A stretch of DNA of 7,168 bases from Spirochaetota bacterium (GCA_017998475.1 JAGODA010000165.1:1-7168), one strand, 5' to 3'. Positions 1-6,282 are shown, numbered from the stretch's first letter. The notes: generated from the sequence alone by a model not told the origin. Numbers and translations are program-made.

Positions 1-18
1 GTGTATAAGTGACGAATG

Positions 19-56
19 AAAGCTTAACGGCGGGGGAACCCGCCGTTAAGCTTTTC
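19..56. terminator. Bidirectional intrinsic terminator
   Basis: A perfect 16-bp inverted repeat (19-34 pairing with 39-54) has a GGAA tetraloop and a GC-rich centre with AAAGCTTAA/TTAAGCTTT ends. On the plus strand it is followed by TTTTC. On the minus strand it lies about 30 nt past the stop of the MORN gene and exits through CTTTCATTC. It probably ends the minus-strand MORN transcript, and also any plus-strand transcript from left of the window. A plus reading frame GTG TAT AAG TGA at 1-12 could be the tail of such a gene, but that is too short to call. Confidence 0.8.
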
Positions 57-84
57 GGCGCGAGCTGTTCGTCGAATCGGCTCT

Positions 85-609
85 CTATTTCTCCACGAGT
101 ATTCCGTTAAGAAATGTTCCCGTGAGCTCGGTTCCATCAGGGTATGACATTATACCGTTCCCGTGCATGGTGCCGTCCCTGAAATCGCCCGTATATTTCC
201 TGCCATCCGGCCAGACGATGGTCCCCTTGCCGTTGAATTCGTTCTTCTTGAAGTCCCCGGTATATTTCGCCCCGTCAGCCTGAAGGAGTTCCCCTTTACC
301 TTCCATCATATTTTCCTTTAACGTTCCCGTGTACTTTCTTCCATCAGGCCAGACAAGTACTCCCGTCCCATCGAGTTTTCCGTATTTGTATTCTCCCGAA
401 TAGGAGCGCCCGTCCGGCCACGTGTACTTCCCTTTTCCATGGAGAACGCTCTTGACGAAATCACCCTCATACCGCGCCCCATCCGGAAATACGTACACGC
501 CTTTTCCGTTCGCGCAGTCACCGCTGATACAACCGGTTTTCTTCTGCATCGACTCGCAGCCCGAAAAAACGAATGAAACGATCGCCAGCACTACAAGTAA
601 CTTTCTCAC
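85..609 (-). CDS. MORN-repeat lipoprotein
   Basis: This is a 174-residue exported protein. Residues 1-18 form a lipoprotein signal: MRK, a hydrophobic core, then FSGC with the acylated cysteine at 18. After a 20-residue linker with two further cysteines (27 and 32), residues 39-174 are six tandem MORN repeats in exact 23-residue register. Each follows the pattern WPDG-x2-Y-x-G-x(~10)-G-x-G. Repeats 4 and 6 are the most diverged (QADGAKYTG and YPDGTELTG). MORN repeats form an elongated beta-sheet and in various proteins bind lipid or partner proteins; in bacterial envelope proteins their target is usually unknown. The start is GTG at 607-609. It is chosen because GAGGAGGA lies 4 nt upstream and the signal peptide begins there. 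It has a promoter with a long leader upstream and a strong terminator downstream, so it looks monocistronic. Membrane anchoring follows from the lipobox; a more specific role is not visible. Confidence 0.9.
   Translation of the reverse strand: MRKLLVVLAIVSFVFSGCESMQKKTGCISGDCANGKGVYVFPDGARYEGDFVKSVLHGKGKYTWPDGRSYSGEYKYGKLDGTGVLVWPDGRKYTGTLKENMMEGKGELLQADGAKYTGDFKKNEFNGKGTIVWPDGRKYTGDFRDGTMHGNGIMSYPDGTELTGTFLNGILVEK
88..495 (-). repeat. Six tandem 69-bp MORN-coding units
   Basis: The coding DNA repeats every 69 bp on the minus strand: 495-427, 426-358, 357-289, 288-220, 219-151, and a shortened last unit 150-88. The best conserved block encodes WPDGRKYTG and appears on the plus strand as CCATC(C/A)GGCCAGAC near 203 and 342. 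Third-position differences show the units are old rather than recently duplicated. Copy-number change by recombination is possible but not shown. Confidence 0.85.
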
Positions 610-760
610 GAAATCCTCCTCTGTTGTAAACCCGCACGAAGGTCCTTACTTCTTTGTTCGTATGGCGCACGCGGAGATCGAGCGTCAGTACCATCCCCGT
701 CCGGCCGCCGACGGGCCGAGGATCACCATACGGGCGGGAAGCAATTAATTTCCGGCTCTC

Positions 761-789
761 ATTGTACATAACTGCAACTCCATCATCAA
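761..789 (-). promoter_or_regulatory. Sigma70-type promoter of the MORN gene
   Basis: Read on the minus strand, TTGATG (784-789) is separated by exactly 17 bp from TACAAT (761-766), matching the consensus at 4/6 and 5/6 positions. The expected start site is near 754. This would give an untranslated leader of about 145 nt before the GTG at 609. The leader contains a GC-rich 6-bp hairpin (696-701 with 710-715). Confidence 0.55.
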
Positions 790-832
790 CCATAAAACGA
801 ACAGAATGGGCCGCACCTTCCTTAAAATCTCC

Positions 833-860
833 TTGACATGATGGCGCTCCGCCTATGGCA
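833..860 (+). promoter_or_regulatory. Candidate promoter of the 898-2996 operon
   Basis: A perfect -35 hexamer TTGACA lies at 833-838. The -10 is weak: TATGGC at 854-859 (15-bp spacer) or TGGCAT at 856-861 (17-bp spacer). The upstream ATG at 838 falls inside the -35 element. If this promoter is real, that ATG cannot be used and the start at 898 is favoured. The element overlaps an inverted repeat (837-865), which may be an operator. Confidence 0.4.
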
Positions 861-897
861 TCATGACAACATTTTAAAAGGAGCCGGCATCAAATCA

Positions 898-2100
898 ATG
901 AACATCGCACATACAAACGGAGCGAGAACCTCCATCAACCGTCTCAGACCGTTCGTTTTCTCGATTATAGCGGCGGCATCTTTCGTTCTCTGCACGGCGC
1001 AGCAGCCCGGCGACGCGCGCGATCGCTCCGCATCGATAGAAATTCCGCGGATGATAGACGCGCGTTTTAACGAAACCGCGCTGTTTCTCGCGGGAAAGGA
1101 AATACCGTCAGGCTCCTCGCTGCATGCCTATGGCCAGGGCAGGGAATACCGGGCGTACGGCAAACGCATAGACGCCAGCTGGAGCCGCCTGCAGACCTCT
1201 AATTTAAAGAAGATAGAGACATGGCGCGAGAAATATCTCCCGGGAAAATACACCGACACCGTATTCTATCCCTTCAGCGGCCCGGACATTCTCAACGCGC
1301 TCGCCTTCTTTCCCGACGGTACCGAGTACATCATGTTCGGGCTCGAATCCCCGGGCCGTATACCCGACCCCCACACCCAGCCGCCGGCGCGCCTGAACGC
1401 GGGGCTGTCCGGCCTGAGCGTCGCGCTCGACAATGTGCTCAACGTCAACTACTTCAAGACCGTACGCATGGAGAAGGAAGTAAGCACCGATTCCTTCAAC
1501 AGCATAATCAGCGTCATCCTGTTCTTCCTTTCCCGCAGCGACTACGAGGTGGTTAACGTCCGGCATGTCTGGATAACGGAAGAGAGCACTCTTACCGACA
1601 CGGCCCCGGCCCGGAAGGGCGGAAAATCGATTTCCGGCGCCGAGATACTGTTCAGGAAGGATCCATCATCCCCCTTAAAAAGGGTTCGTTATTTCCAGCT
1701 CAACGTGATAGACAATTCTCTGAAAACCTACACCAATTTCATCCCGTACCTCGAAACCTACGGCCGATACACGACTATCCTCAAGTCGGCTTCGTATTTA
1801 ATGCACAACGAAGACAAGTTCACGAAGATACGCGCGCTCGTACTCGGACACAGCGATTTCCTGCTTCAGGACGACTCGGGCGCGGCCTTGCGGTATTTCC
1901 CGACCGATACCTGGAAGCTGACATTTCACGGAACGTACAGCAAACCGGTACCGCTTTTCGCCCACCGGTACCAGGCGGATCTGAACGAGATGATAAAGAA
2001 GCATTCAACCGGTCCGCTTCCCTTCAGTTACGGGTACAATTTCAAGGAAAACGAGTCTAATCTGATGTTCGCAGAACGCATCAGGAAGGATCAGAAATGA
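898..2100 (+). CDS. Exported conserved protein with YPFSGPD motif
   Basis: This 400-residue protein belongs to a conserved but, to my knowledge, uncharacterised bacterial family. Residues 1-34 look like a signal peptide: basic n-region, hydrophobic core FVFSIIAAASFVLC, probable signal peptidase I cleavage after CTA. The cysteine at 32 lacks a proper lipobox. Two blocks look family-defining. One is residues 122-152 (VFYPFSGPD, then FFPDG and MFGLESPG). The other is C-terminal at about 296-390 (SASYLM, LQDDSGAALRYF, W340, DLN, LPFSYGY, NLM). No catalytic pattern or fold is recognisable. The open frame extends to an ATG at 838. The start at 898 is preferred because AAAGGAG (877-883) lies upstream of it, although the 14-nt spacing is long, and because a signal peptide begins there. 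Its stop overlaps the start of the following hydrolase gene, so the two products are probably made together. Confidence 0.8.
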   Translation: MNIAHTNGARTSINRLRPFVFSIIAAASFVLCTAQQPGDARDRSASIEIPRMIDARFNETALFLAGKEIPSGSSLHAYGQGREYRAYGKRIDASWSRLQTSNLKKIETWREKYLPGKYTDTVFYPFSGPDILNALAFFPDGTEYIMFGLESPGRIPDPHTQPPARLNAGLSGLSVALDNVLNVNYFKTVRMEKEVSTDSFNSIISVILFFLSRSDYEVVNVRHVWITEESTLTDTAPARKGGKSISGAEILFRKDPSSPLKRVRYFQLNVIDNSLKTYTNFIPYLETYGRYTTILKSASYLMHNEDKFTKIRALVLGHSDFLLQDDSGAALRYFPTDTWKLTFHGTYSKPVPLFAHRYQADLNEMIKKHSTGPLPFSYGYNFKENESNLMFAERIRKDQK

Positions 2101-2996
2101 TGCAGTGGCCCGCCGCCGGCTTCGGATATAAGACACGCGTGCGCCTCTTCGCGCCCGTACTGTGCGCCGTCCTGCTCCTTCAGGCCGGTGCGTGCGCCGA
2201 AGGCAAACCGGCCGGCGGGCGGCCGCTTCCCGCGGGACTTTCGACTATAGCCGTGCCCGCTTCCACCGATCCCTCGGTGACATCGACCGTTCCCGTGGAC
2301 GTATTCGTTCCGCCCGGGGGCAGGCCCGCGGGTGATGTGCTTGTGCTTCCCGGATGGAATTTTTCACGGACTGAATGGCACACAAAAACGACCATACTCC
2401 TTCTTGCCCGCGAACGCGGGCTCCGCATGGCCTTCCCCGATATGCTGAAAAGTCTGTACGAATCGAGATACTTTCCCGAAACGCGTATGAAGTGGGGTCC
2501 CGTTCCCGGTGGTGAGTGGATAAGGACCGTATTCATCCCGACAATGCGCACATATGGCTTTTTTAAAGAGGGAGGAGCGAATTATCTCCTTGGCCTCTCA
2601 ACCGGTGGGCGCGGGGTGGCGCTGGTTAGTCTCGATAATCCCGGTCTCTTCAGGGCCGGGGCCGCTCTTTCGGGCGATTTCAACCAGAGCGCCATGAAAC
2701 GCGACCGCCTGATGGCCGCGGTGTACGGCCCCCATGATGGTTTCGCCGATCGCTGGGCAACCGTAGACAATCCGTCATATCGCATATCCGAATGGAAGAT
2801 GCCGATATACCTTGGCCACGGTAAAAAGGACCCGGTAGTCCCGTTTGAACAGACCCACGCGCTTTACAAGGCCCTTGTTGCGGCCCACCCCGGAGTTCCC
2901 GTCGTCCTCAGCGCTCCCGAAAAGGCGGGACACGATTTCGCCTACTGGCAATCGGAACTCGAGCCCGCTTTCAATTTCATGCTGTCAGTCCGCTGA
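2097..2996 (+). CDS. Exported alpha/beta hydrolase (esterase-like)
   Basis: This is a 299-residue predicted serine hydrolase with the alpha/beta fold. Residues 1-34 form a signal peptide (VLCAVLLLQAGACA, with AxA-type cleavage before E35). A relaxed lipobox reading at C33 is possible but weaker. The catalytic triad is visible: nucleophile Ser168 in GLSTG, Asp245 in HGKKDPVVP, and His279 in AGHDF. LPGWN (84-88) after the first core strand fits the oxyanion-hole loop. The layout resembles esterase-D/feruloyl-esterase or dienelactone-hydrolase-type enzymes; the substrate is not predictable. The start at 2097 overlaps the previous stop as ATGA, with AGGAAGGA at 2083-2090, 6 nt upstream. The adjacent ATG at 2100 is an equally good alternative. 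It is translationally coupled to the YPFSGPD protein, which suggests a shared role outside the cytoplasm. Its 3' end overlaps the convergent permease gene by 12 bp. Confidence 0.85.
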   Translation: MMQWPAAGFGYKTRVRLFAPVLCAVLLLQAGACAEGKPAGGRPLPAGLSTIAVPASTDPSVTSTVPVDVFVPPGGRPAGDVLVLPGWNFSRTEWHTKTTILLLARERGLRMAFPDMLKSLYESRYFPETRMKWGPVPGGEWIRTVFIPTMRTYGFFKEGGANYLLGLSTGGRGVALVSLDNPGLFRAGAALSGDFNQSAMKRDRLMAAVYGPHDGFADRWATVDNPSYRISEWKMPIYLGHGKKDPVVPFEQTHALYKALVAAHPGVPVVLSAPEKAGHDFAYWQSELEPAFNFMLSVR

Positions 2997-4340
2997 CCTG
3001 CCGACGCCGGCCAGCTTTTTCCATCCATAGAATACCGGCACGCCGAGAACGAGCACTCCGATCGCGAAGAGCGAGGTAGTCGTCCAGTTCAGAAGCGCGG
3101 CGGTCATCATCGCCACTGAAAGGCCGATATACACGAGCGGCACGAGCGGATACAGCGGTACCCGGTACGGACGACGCAGATCCGGCTCCCGCCGACGAAG
3201 CACCATGAGGCCGATCACGGTGAGAACCGGAAACACATTCAACGCGAATCCCATGTAAATGACAAGCGTCATGGCACTTCCGGTGAATATATACAACACC
3301 GCGAAGGCCATCTGGATACAGATGGCCAGCGCCGGCGTTTCAAAGCGCGGATGGACCCTCGAAAGAGACCTGAATATCAATCCGTCCCTGGCCATCGCGT
3401 AATATACGCGGGGCCCCACCATCATCTGCACTGAAACGGCCGATAACAGTATCACGGCAATCCCGAGGGTGAAGAACCCGCTCACCCGCGGACCGAACAG
3501 CGCCGCGGCCGCGATCGCGCCGATCTCGTCCTTCCCGGCAATGGCTTCTCCCGGTGCCGCAAGGAGGAATACCATATTGAGCAGCAAATAGAAAACCGTC
3601 GTAAGCAGTGTGCCGTAGAACAGGATGCGGGGCAGGTTCCTTTCAGGATTCTTCACCTCCCCCGCGATATATGAGGCCCCGTTCCAACCGGAGTACGCGA
3701 ACATCACGATGAGGAGGGCCAGCCCGGTTACCGGCAGACCGGGACCCGCACCGGATTCACCATAGCGCTGCACAAGCCTCCCGGCGCTCTCCCAGTCCGC
3801 CATCGCGAAACCGAATCCTATAAGTGAGATGACCAGGATTATTTTAAGAAGGGTGAGGAAATTCTGGAAATACCCTCCCCTGCGTACACCGATGATATGC
3901 AGCGCTCCGAAGAAGAACACCAGGCACGCGGCTATCCCTTTCTGTATCCATATTCCCGAAATTACGCCTTCCGCTCCCGCCGCGGTCTGCAGAAAACTGT
4001 TCACGTACTGTACGAGAAGCAGCGAGCTGGCGGCGACCGGCGCGGAAAAGCCCACGACCAGCGACACCCATCCCGTGAGAAAGGCCGGCAGTAATCCAAA
4101 GATTTTCTTCAGATAAACATATTCTCCACCCACATCCGGCCATGTGGTTGAGAGTTCGGCATAACAGAGGGAGCCTGTAAGGGCGATCAGGCCTCCCACT
4201 CCCCACAAAATAAGCACCAGCAGCGCGTCGCCGGTCATTCCGAGCACGTTCCCGGTCGTCATGAAAATACCCGTTCCGATCATGTCGGCGACGATGATGA
4301 GAACGCCGGTGAATAAACCGAGCTGTCGTTTCAGTTCCAT
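2985..4340 (-). CDS. APC-family amino-acid permease
   Basis: This is a 451-residue inner-membrane transporter of the amino acid-polyamine-organocation superfamily, probably moving an amino acid with a proton or by exchange. It has about 12 hydrophobic segments. The unwound TM1 signature GTGIF is at 22-26. TM2 and its following loop carry YAEL and the P-x2-GGEY-x-Y pattern (60-76). TM6 carries FAYSGWN-x-ASYIAGE followed by VKNPERNLPR (214-238), a block typical of this family. Late loops carry HPRFETP (330-336) and REPDLRRPYRVP (384-395). The length is normal for the family. Substrate specificity cannot be read from sequence. The open frame continues to a TTG at 4391. ATG at 4340 is chosen because the protein then begins with the short polar stretch that precedes TM1. 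AGGGGA upstream is about 13 nt away, so a TTG at 4349 is also possible. It is convergent with the hydrolase gene and appears to be transcribed alone. Confidence 0.9.
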   Translation of the reverse strand: MELKRQLGLFTGVLIIVADMIGTGIFMTTGNVLGMTGDALLVLILWGVGGLIALTGSLCYAELSTTWPDVGGEYVYLKKIFGLLPAFLTGWVSLVVGFSAPVAASSLLLVQYVNSFLQTAAGAEGVISGIWIQKGIAACLVFFFGALHIIGVRRGGYFQNFLTLLKIILVISLIGFGFAMADWESAGRLVQRYGESGAGPGLPVTGLALLIVMFAYSGWNGASYIAGEVKNPERNLPRILFYGTLLTTVFYLLLNMVFLLAAPGEAIAGKDEIGAIAAAALFGPRVSGFFTLGIAVILLSAVSVQMMVGPRVYYAMARDGLIFRSLSRVHPRFETPALAICIQMAFAVLYIFTGSAMTLVIYMGFALNVFPVLTVIGLMVLRRREPDLRRPYRVPLYPLVPLVYIGLSVAMMTAALLNWTTTSLFAIGVLVLGVPVFYGWKKLAGVGRSAD

Positions 4341-4443
4341 GGATGCCAACCCGTCCCCTGTTATATCCCGCGATATTCCTGAATAGCCCAACCGATCGGC
4401 ATTAACCGCTCAGGCGTAGACCTTATGGCTGGACCGGAACATG

Positions 4444-4472
4444 CATAATTATCGACCGGCGGCTCCTGTCAA
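4444..4472 (-). promoter_or_regulatory. Candidate promoter of the permease gene
   Basis: On the minus strand a perfect TTGACA (plus-strand TGTCAA, 4467-4472) is followed after 17 bp by ATTATG (4444-4449). TATGCA (4442-4447, 19-bp spacer) and TTATGC (18-bp) are alternative -10 boxes. The predicted leader is about 100 nt. It contains CCTGA and TCAGG arms (about 4409-4413 and 4377-4381) that could form a weak stem. No known riboswitch is recognisable. Confidence 0.45.
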
Positions 4473-4670
4473 GGCATTGTTGCAATCGCTCACTGTATAC
4501 TACGGGTGCGAGTCCTTACCGTCTCCATAAATAGATTCGTTACACTGGGCTTTTTACCACTCGGGCGCAAAGCCGTTTCGCTCCGGTGGATATTCACGTC
4601 TTATCTGATTCTGGATTTCGGTTTTTTAACAATAATATAACAAATGCTAATCTATTTTCGTTAAATAGAC
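4473..4670. other. Intergenic region before the zinc-ribbon gene
   Basis: This gene-free stretch separates divergent transcripts. Up to about 4600 it has average composition. It holds a short match to a tRNA/tmRNA-like 3' end (4502-4527) and a 6-bp GGCTTT/AAAGCC dyad (about 4548-4574). From about 4610 it becomes clearly AT-rich, with TTTTTT and AATAATATAA runs leading into the promoter of the next gene. No complete RNA gene or coding frame is supported here. Confidence 0.6.
4652..4668 (+). promoter_or_regulatory. Candidate operator, copy 1 (CTAT-N9-ATAG)
   Basis: This 17-bp element starts CTATTTTC and ends AAATAG, so its ends are inverted repeats (CTATTT/AAATAG). It ends 2 bp before the candidate -35 hexamer of the zinc-ribbon gene. 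A second copy with 13 of 17 identical positions starts exactly 40 bp downstream. Confidence 0.4.
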
Positions 4671-4698
4671 TTGATTATTTACGCTCTTATGCTATTTT
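4671..4698 (+). promoter_or_regulatory. Extended -10 promoter of the zinc-ribbon gene
   Basis: TTGATT (4671-4676), a 16-bp spacer and TATTTT (4693-4698) are preceded by TG in the extended -10 arrangement (TGc before TATTTT, 4690-4692). Transcription would start near 4705, leaving a leader of about 23 nt that contains an ideal ribosome-binding site. The hexamers lie between and inside the two CTAT-N9-ATAG elements. Confidence 0.55.
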
Positions 4699-4708
4699 CA
4701 ATGTATAG
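4692..4708 (+). promoter_or_regulatory. Candidate operator, copy 2 (CTAT-N9-ATAG)
   Basis: This second 17-bp element starts CTATTTTC and ends GTATAG, matching copy 1 at 13 of 17 positions. It covers the -10 hexamer and the predicted transcription start. A protein bound here would be expected to block RNA polymerase. This is inference from position and dyad symmetry. Confidence 0.4.
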
Positions 4709-4727
4709 TAAAACCAGGAGGGACGCC

Positions 4728-5174
4728 ATGGGCAGGTACAACCAGCTTCTGATCGAGTTCATGACACACAAGGGACTCCGAATGGAAGAAATTATAGATA
4801 TAAAGAAAGAGTCGTATTTCAACTCCGAAGATCAGAAGGAAATCGAAGGATGGAGAGACGATGAAGCTAGGGAAATCTGGCTTCAGATAAAGAAAAACGT
4901 CCACACCAGCGCACCCACAGGTCTGCGCCGGGAGGTATGCCCCTTCTGCCATAAGGCCGGCCTCATCCAGTATAAAAAGCCGTTCTGCGAAACCTGCGGA
5001 TACGGAGTAAGGCACGGAATATGCGGCAAGAAGGATGTCCCCAACGATTATCTCAGAATAATCGACGCGTTCAACGAAATGGGGATGGTATGCGGAAGGT
5101 TTTTCAACAGCGATTACTACGAGAACCTTTTAAGCCATCTCGAAAAGGAGAGCTCTCACGAAGTCACGGCCTGA
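4728..5174 (+). CDS. Small zinc-ribbon protein of unknown function
   Basis: This 148-residue cytoplasmic protein has no signal peptide or membrane segment. The N-terminal part (1-60) is charged and probably helical, with a KKESYFNSEDQKEIEGW stretch. A central metal-binding knuckle pair follows: C71-P-F-C74, then 12 residues, then C87-E-T-C90. This is a CxxC-x12-CxxC zinc-ribbon or rubredoxin-like arrangement; C99 and C122 are extra cysteines. The C-terminal 50 residues are again helical and polar. Zinc is the more likely metal, but iron cannot be excluded. I do not recognise the family; a regulatory or nucleic-acid-binding role is only a guess. The start at 4728 is chosen because AGGAGG (4716-4721) lies 6 nt upstream. 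The longer frame from TTG at 4671 would begin inside the promoter. It has its own promoter flanked by paired dyads, and no clear terminator before the convergent neighbour 52 bp away. Confidence 0.75.
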   Translation: MGRYNQLLIEFMTHKGLRMEEIIDIKKESYFNSEDQKEIEGWRDDEAREIWLQIKKNVHTSAPTGLRREVCPFCHKAGLIQYKKPFCETCGYGVRHGICGKKDVPNDYLRIIDAFNEMGMVCGRFFNSDYYENLLSHLEKESSHEVTA

Positions 5175-5226
5175 ATCGACCGGATAGCCTCTCAATACCG
5201 GAGCGCCCCCGGAGCGCGGACGAGCT

Positions 5227-6282
5227 TCAATCGATACGCTGCATGAACCAGTCCGAAATTTCCTCGTACGGCCTGATGCCTTCCGGTGTTTCGGCCGAGT
5301 CGATCTTGCATCCCAGAAAGCCCACGCCAGGCGCGTAATAATAATATGTTACCGCGACATATTGCAGATCATCGCCGGCCTTAACCCTCGTCTCTTCCTT
5401 TACAACCACCGCGCTTCGATATTCAGCGGCGTCCGTGGATATCGTAGCGTCAGTGGCGATTATCTCCCTGCGCCTCTCGACACCTTCCGGCGCGGATATC
5501 CATCGCGTACCCCTTGCGACCGGCCCTTTGATGAGAAGATCCCCCTTCATGGTCGCCCGTCCCGCATCGTCACGCGTCTCCACGGAAACCGTAACCGAAT
5601 CTTTCGTATATTCCACCATAAACGGTGTGCTTCTATCGAGGTCCGGTCGGCCCGGTACACTCTCCCTGCGGAGGCCGCTGGCTCTTCCGGGCCGTGCCTC
5701 GGTAATCTCGTACTCGAGCAGTCGCACATTTTTACCTATGGCGATCGTCCATTTAGCGCCCGGATTCGCCGGATAATACCGCGCTATGCCTGTGCTGAAG
5801 TAATCTTTCGGAATCCCTTTTTCATCTTCGGCGCCCGCGTCCCTGATAAGCCTGATTACCGGGAGGCCCGCGTAAAGACCGACCGGCGAATACACGAGAT
5901 GAAGGGATTTTTTACTTCTTATAAGAGATGAAACACGTGGAACCGAATCGTCCGGTAGTATCAAATACAGTGCGTATTTTCTACTGGTTATCACCGCTTT
6001 AACCATCCGCATACCCGGACCGGTTATCCGCCTTACCGCCGGAACGGATTTCACTATTACGCGGGGATAAATGACGCCGCTGAACCTTTCGCCCTTCAGG
6101 AAGTCGCTGTCATTAAGCAGCATCCTGTATGTAAGGCGGGGATAATCCGCGCCGGCGAACGCTTCCGAACGTCCTTCGGCATCACCCCGGGGCCGGGCGG
6201 CGCCCGCGGTCATGGCGGCCATAATGACGGTTGCCATGCATCCGCTCAAAAATGCGGCCTTCGCGGCTGTCACTCTTCTCAT
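5227..6282 (-). CDS. Exported protein, TapB/DUF3108-like C-terminal half
   Basis: This 351-residue predicted exported protein starts at ATG 6282; the Shine-Dalgarno match is poor (GAGCG only). The N-terminus holds MRR and two short hydrophobic stretches. LSGC at 12-15 matches a lipobox but leaves a very short hydrophobic core. Cleavage near AGAA (26-29) by signal peptidase I is the alternative. Residues 45-165 form an unassigned domain rich in VIV/YLIL strands, with ALYLILPDDSVPR and LVYSPVGLYAGLP. The C-terminal half (about 165-330) resembles the TapB/DUF3108-like envelope proteins: a strand-rich region, KGP-x3-GTRW (252-261), a variable segment, and the closing YYYYAPGVGFLGCKI (313-327). 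That last block is the most diagnostic. Such proteins are mostly of unknown function at the cell surface or periplasm. It is separated from the upstream CoA-transferase gene by a terminator and has its own promoter, so it is probably monocistronic. Confidence 0.75.
   Translation of the reverse strand: MRRVTAAKAAFLSGCMATVIMAAMTAGAARPRGDAEGRSEAFAGADYPRLTYRMLLNDSDFLKGERFSGVIYPRVIVKSVPAVRRITGPGMRMVKAVITSRKYALYLILPDDSVPRVSSLIRSKKSLHLVYSPVGLYAGLPVIRLIRDAGAEDEKGIPKDYFSTGIARYYPANPGAKWTIAIGKNVRLLEYEITEARPGRASGLRRESVPGRPDLDRSTPFMVEYTKDSVTVSVETRDDAGRATMKGDLLIKGPVARGTRWISAPEGVERRREIIATDATISTDAAEYRSAVVVKEETRVKAGDDLQYVAVTYYYYAPGVGFLGCKIDSAETPEGIRPYEEISDWFMQRID

Noticed and set aside
518..793. 91-codon minus-strand frame over the MORN start and leader
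   Set aside because: It begins at the predicted -35, overlaps the lipoprotein start in another frame, has no ribosome site and no recognisable protein character.
838..897. N-terminal extension of the YPFSGPD protein from ATG 838
   Set aside because: It lacks a ribosome site, lies in the -35 hexamer, and would place 20 polar residues before the signal peptide.
1204..1566. 120-codon frames on both strands within the YPFSGPD gene
   Set aside because: Low-complexity, arginine- or glycine-rich translations without start signals, inside a well supported gene.
5175..5226. Terminator between the convergent zinc-ribbon and TapB-like genes
   Set aside because: Only a short direct repeat (CCGGAGCG twice, near 5199 and 5212) and weak CCGG pairings are present, with no stable stem plus T run.
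5362..5931. 189-codon plus-strand frame inside the TapB-like gene
   Set aside because: It is antisense to a gene with clear domain similarity and its own promoter; arginine-rich translation typical of a shadow frame in GC-rich DNA.
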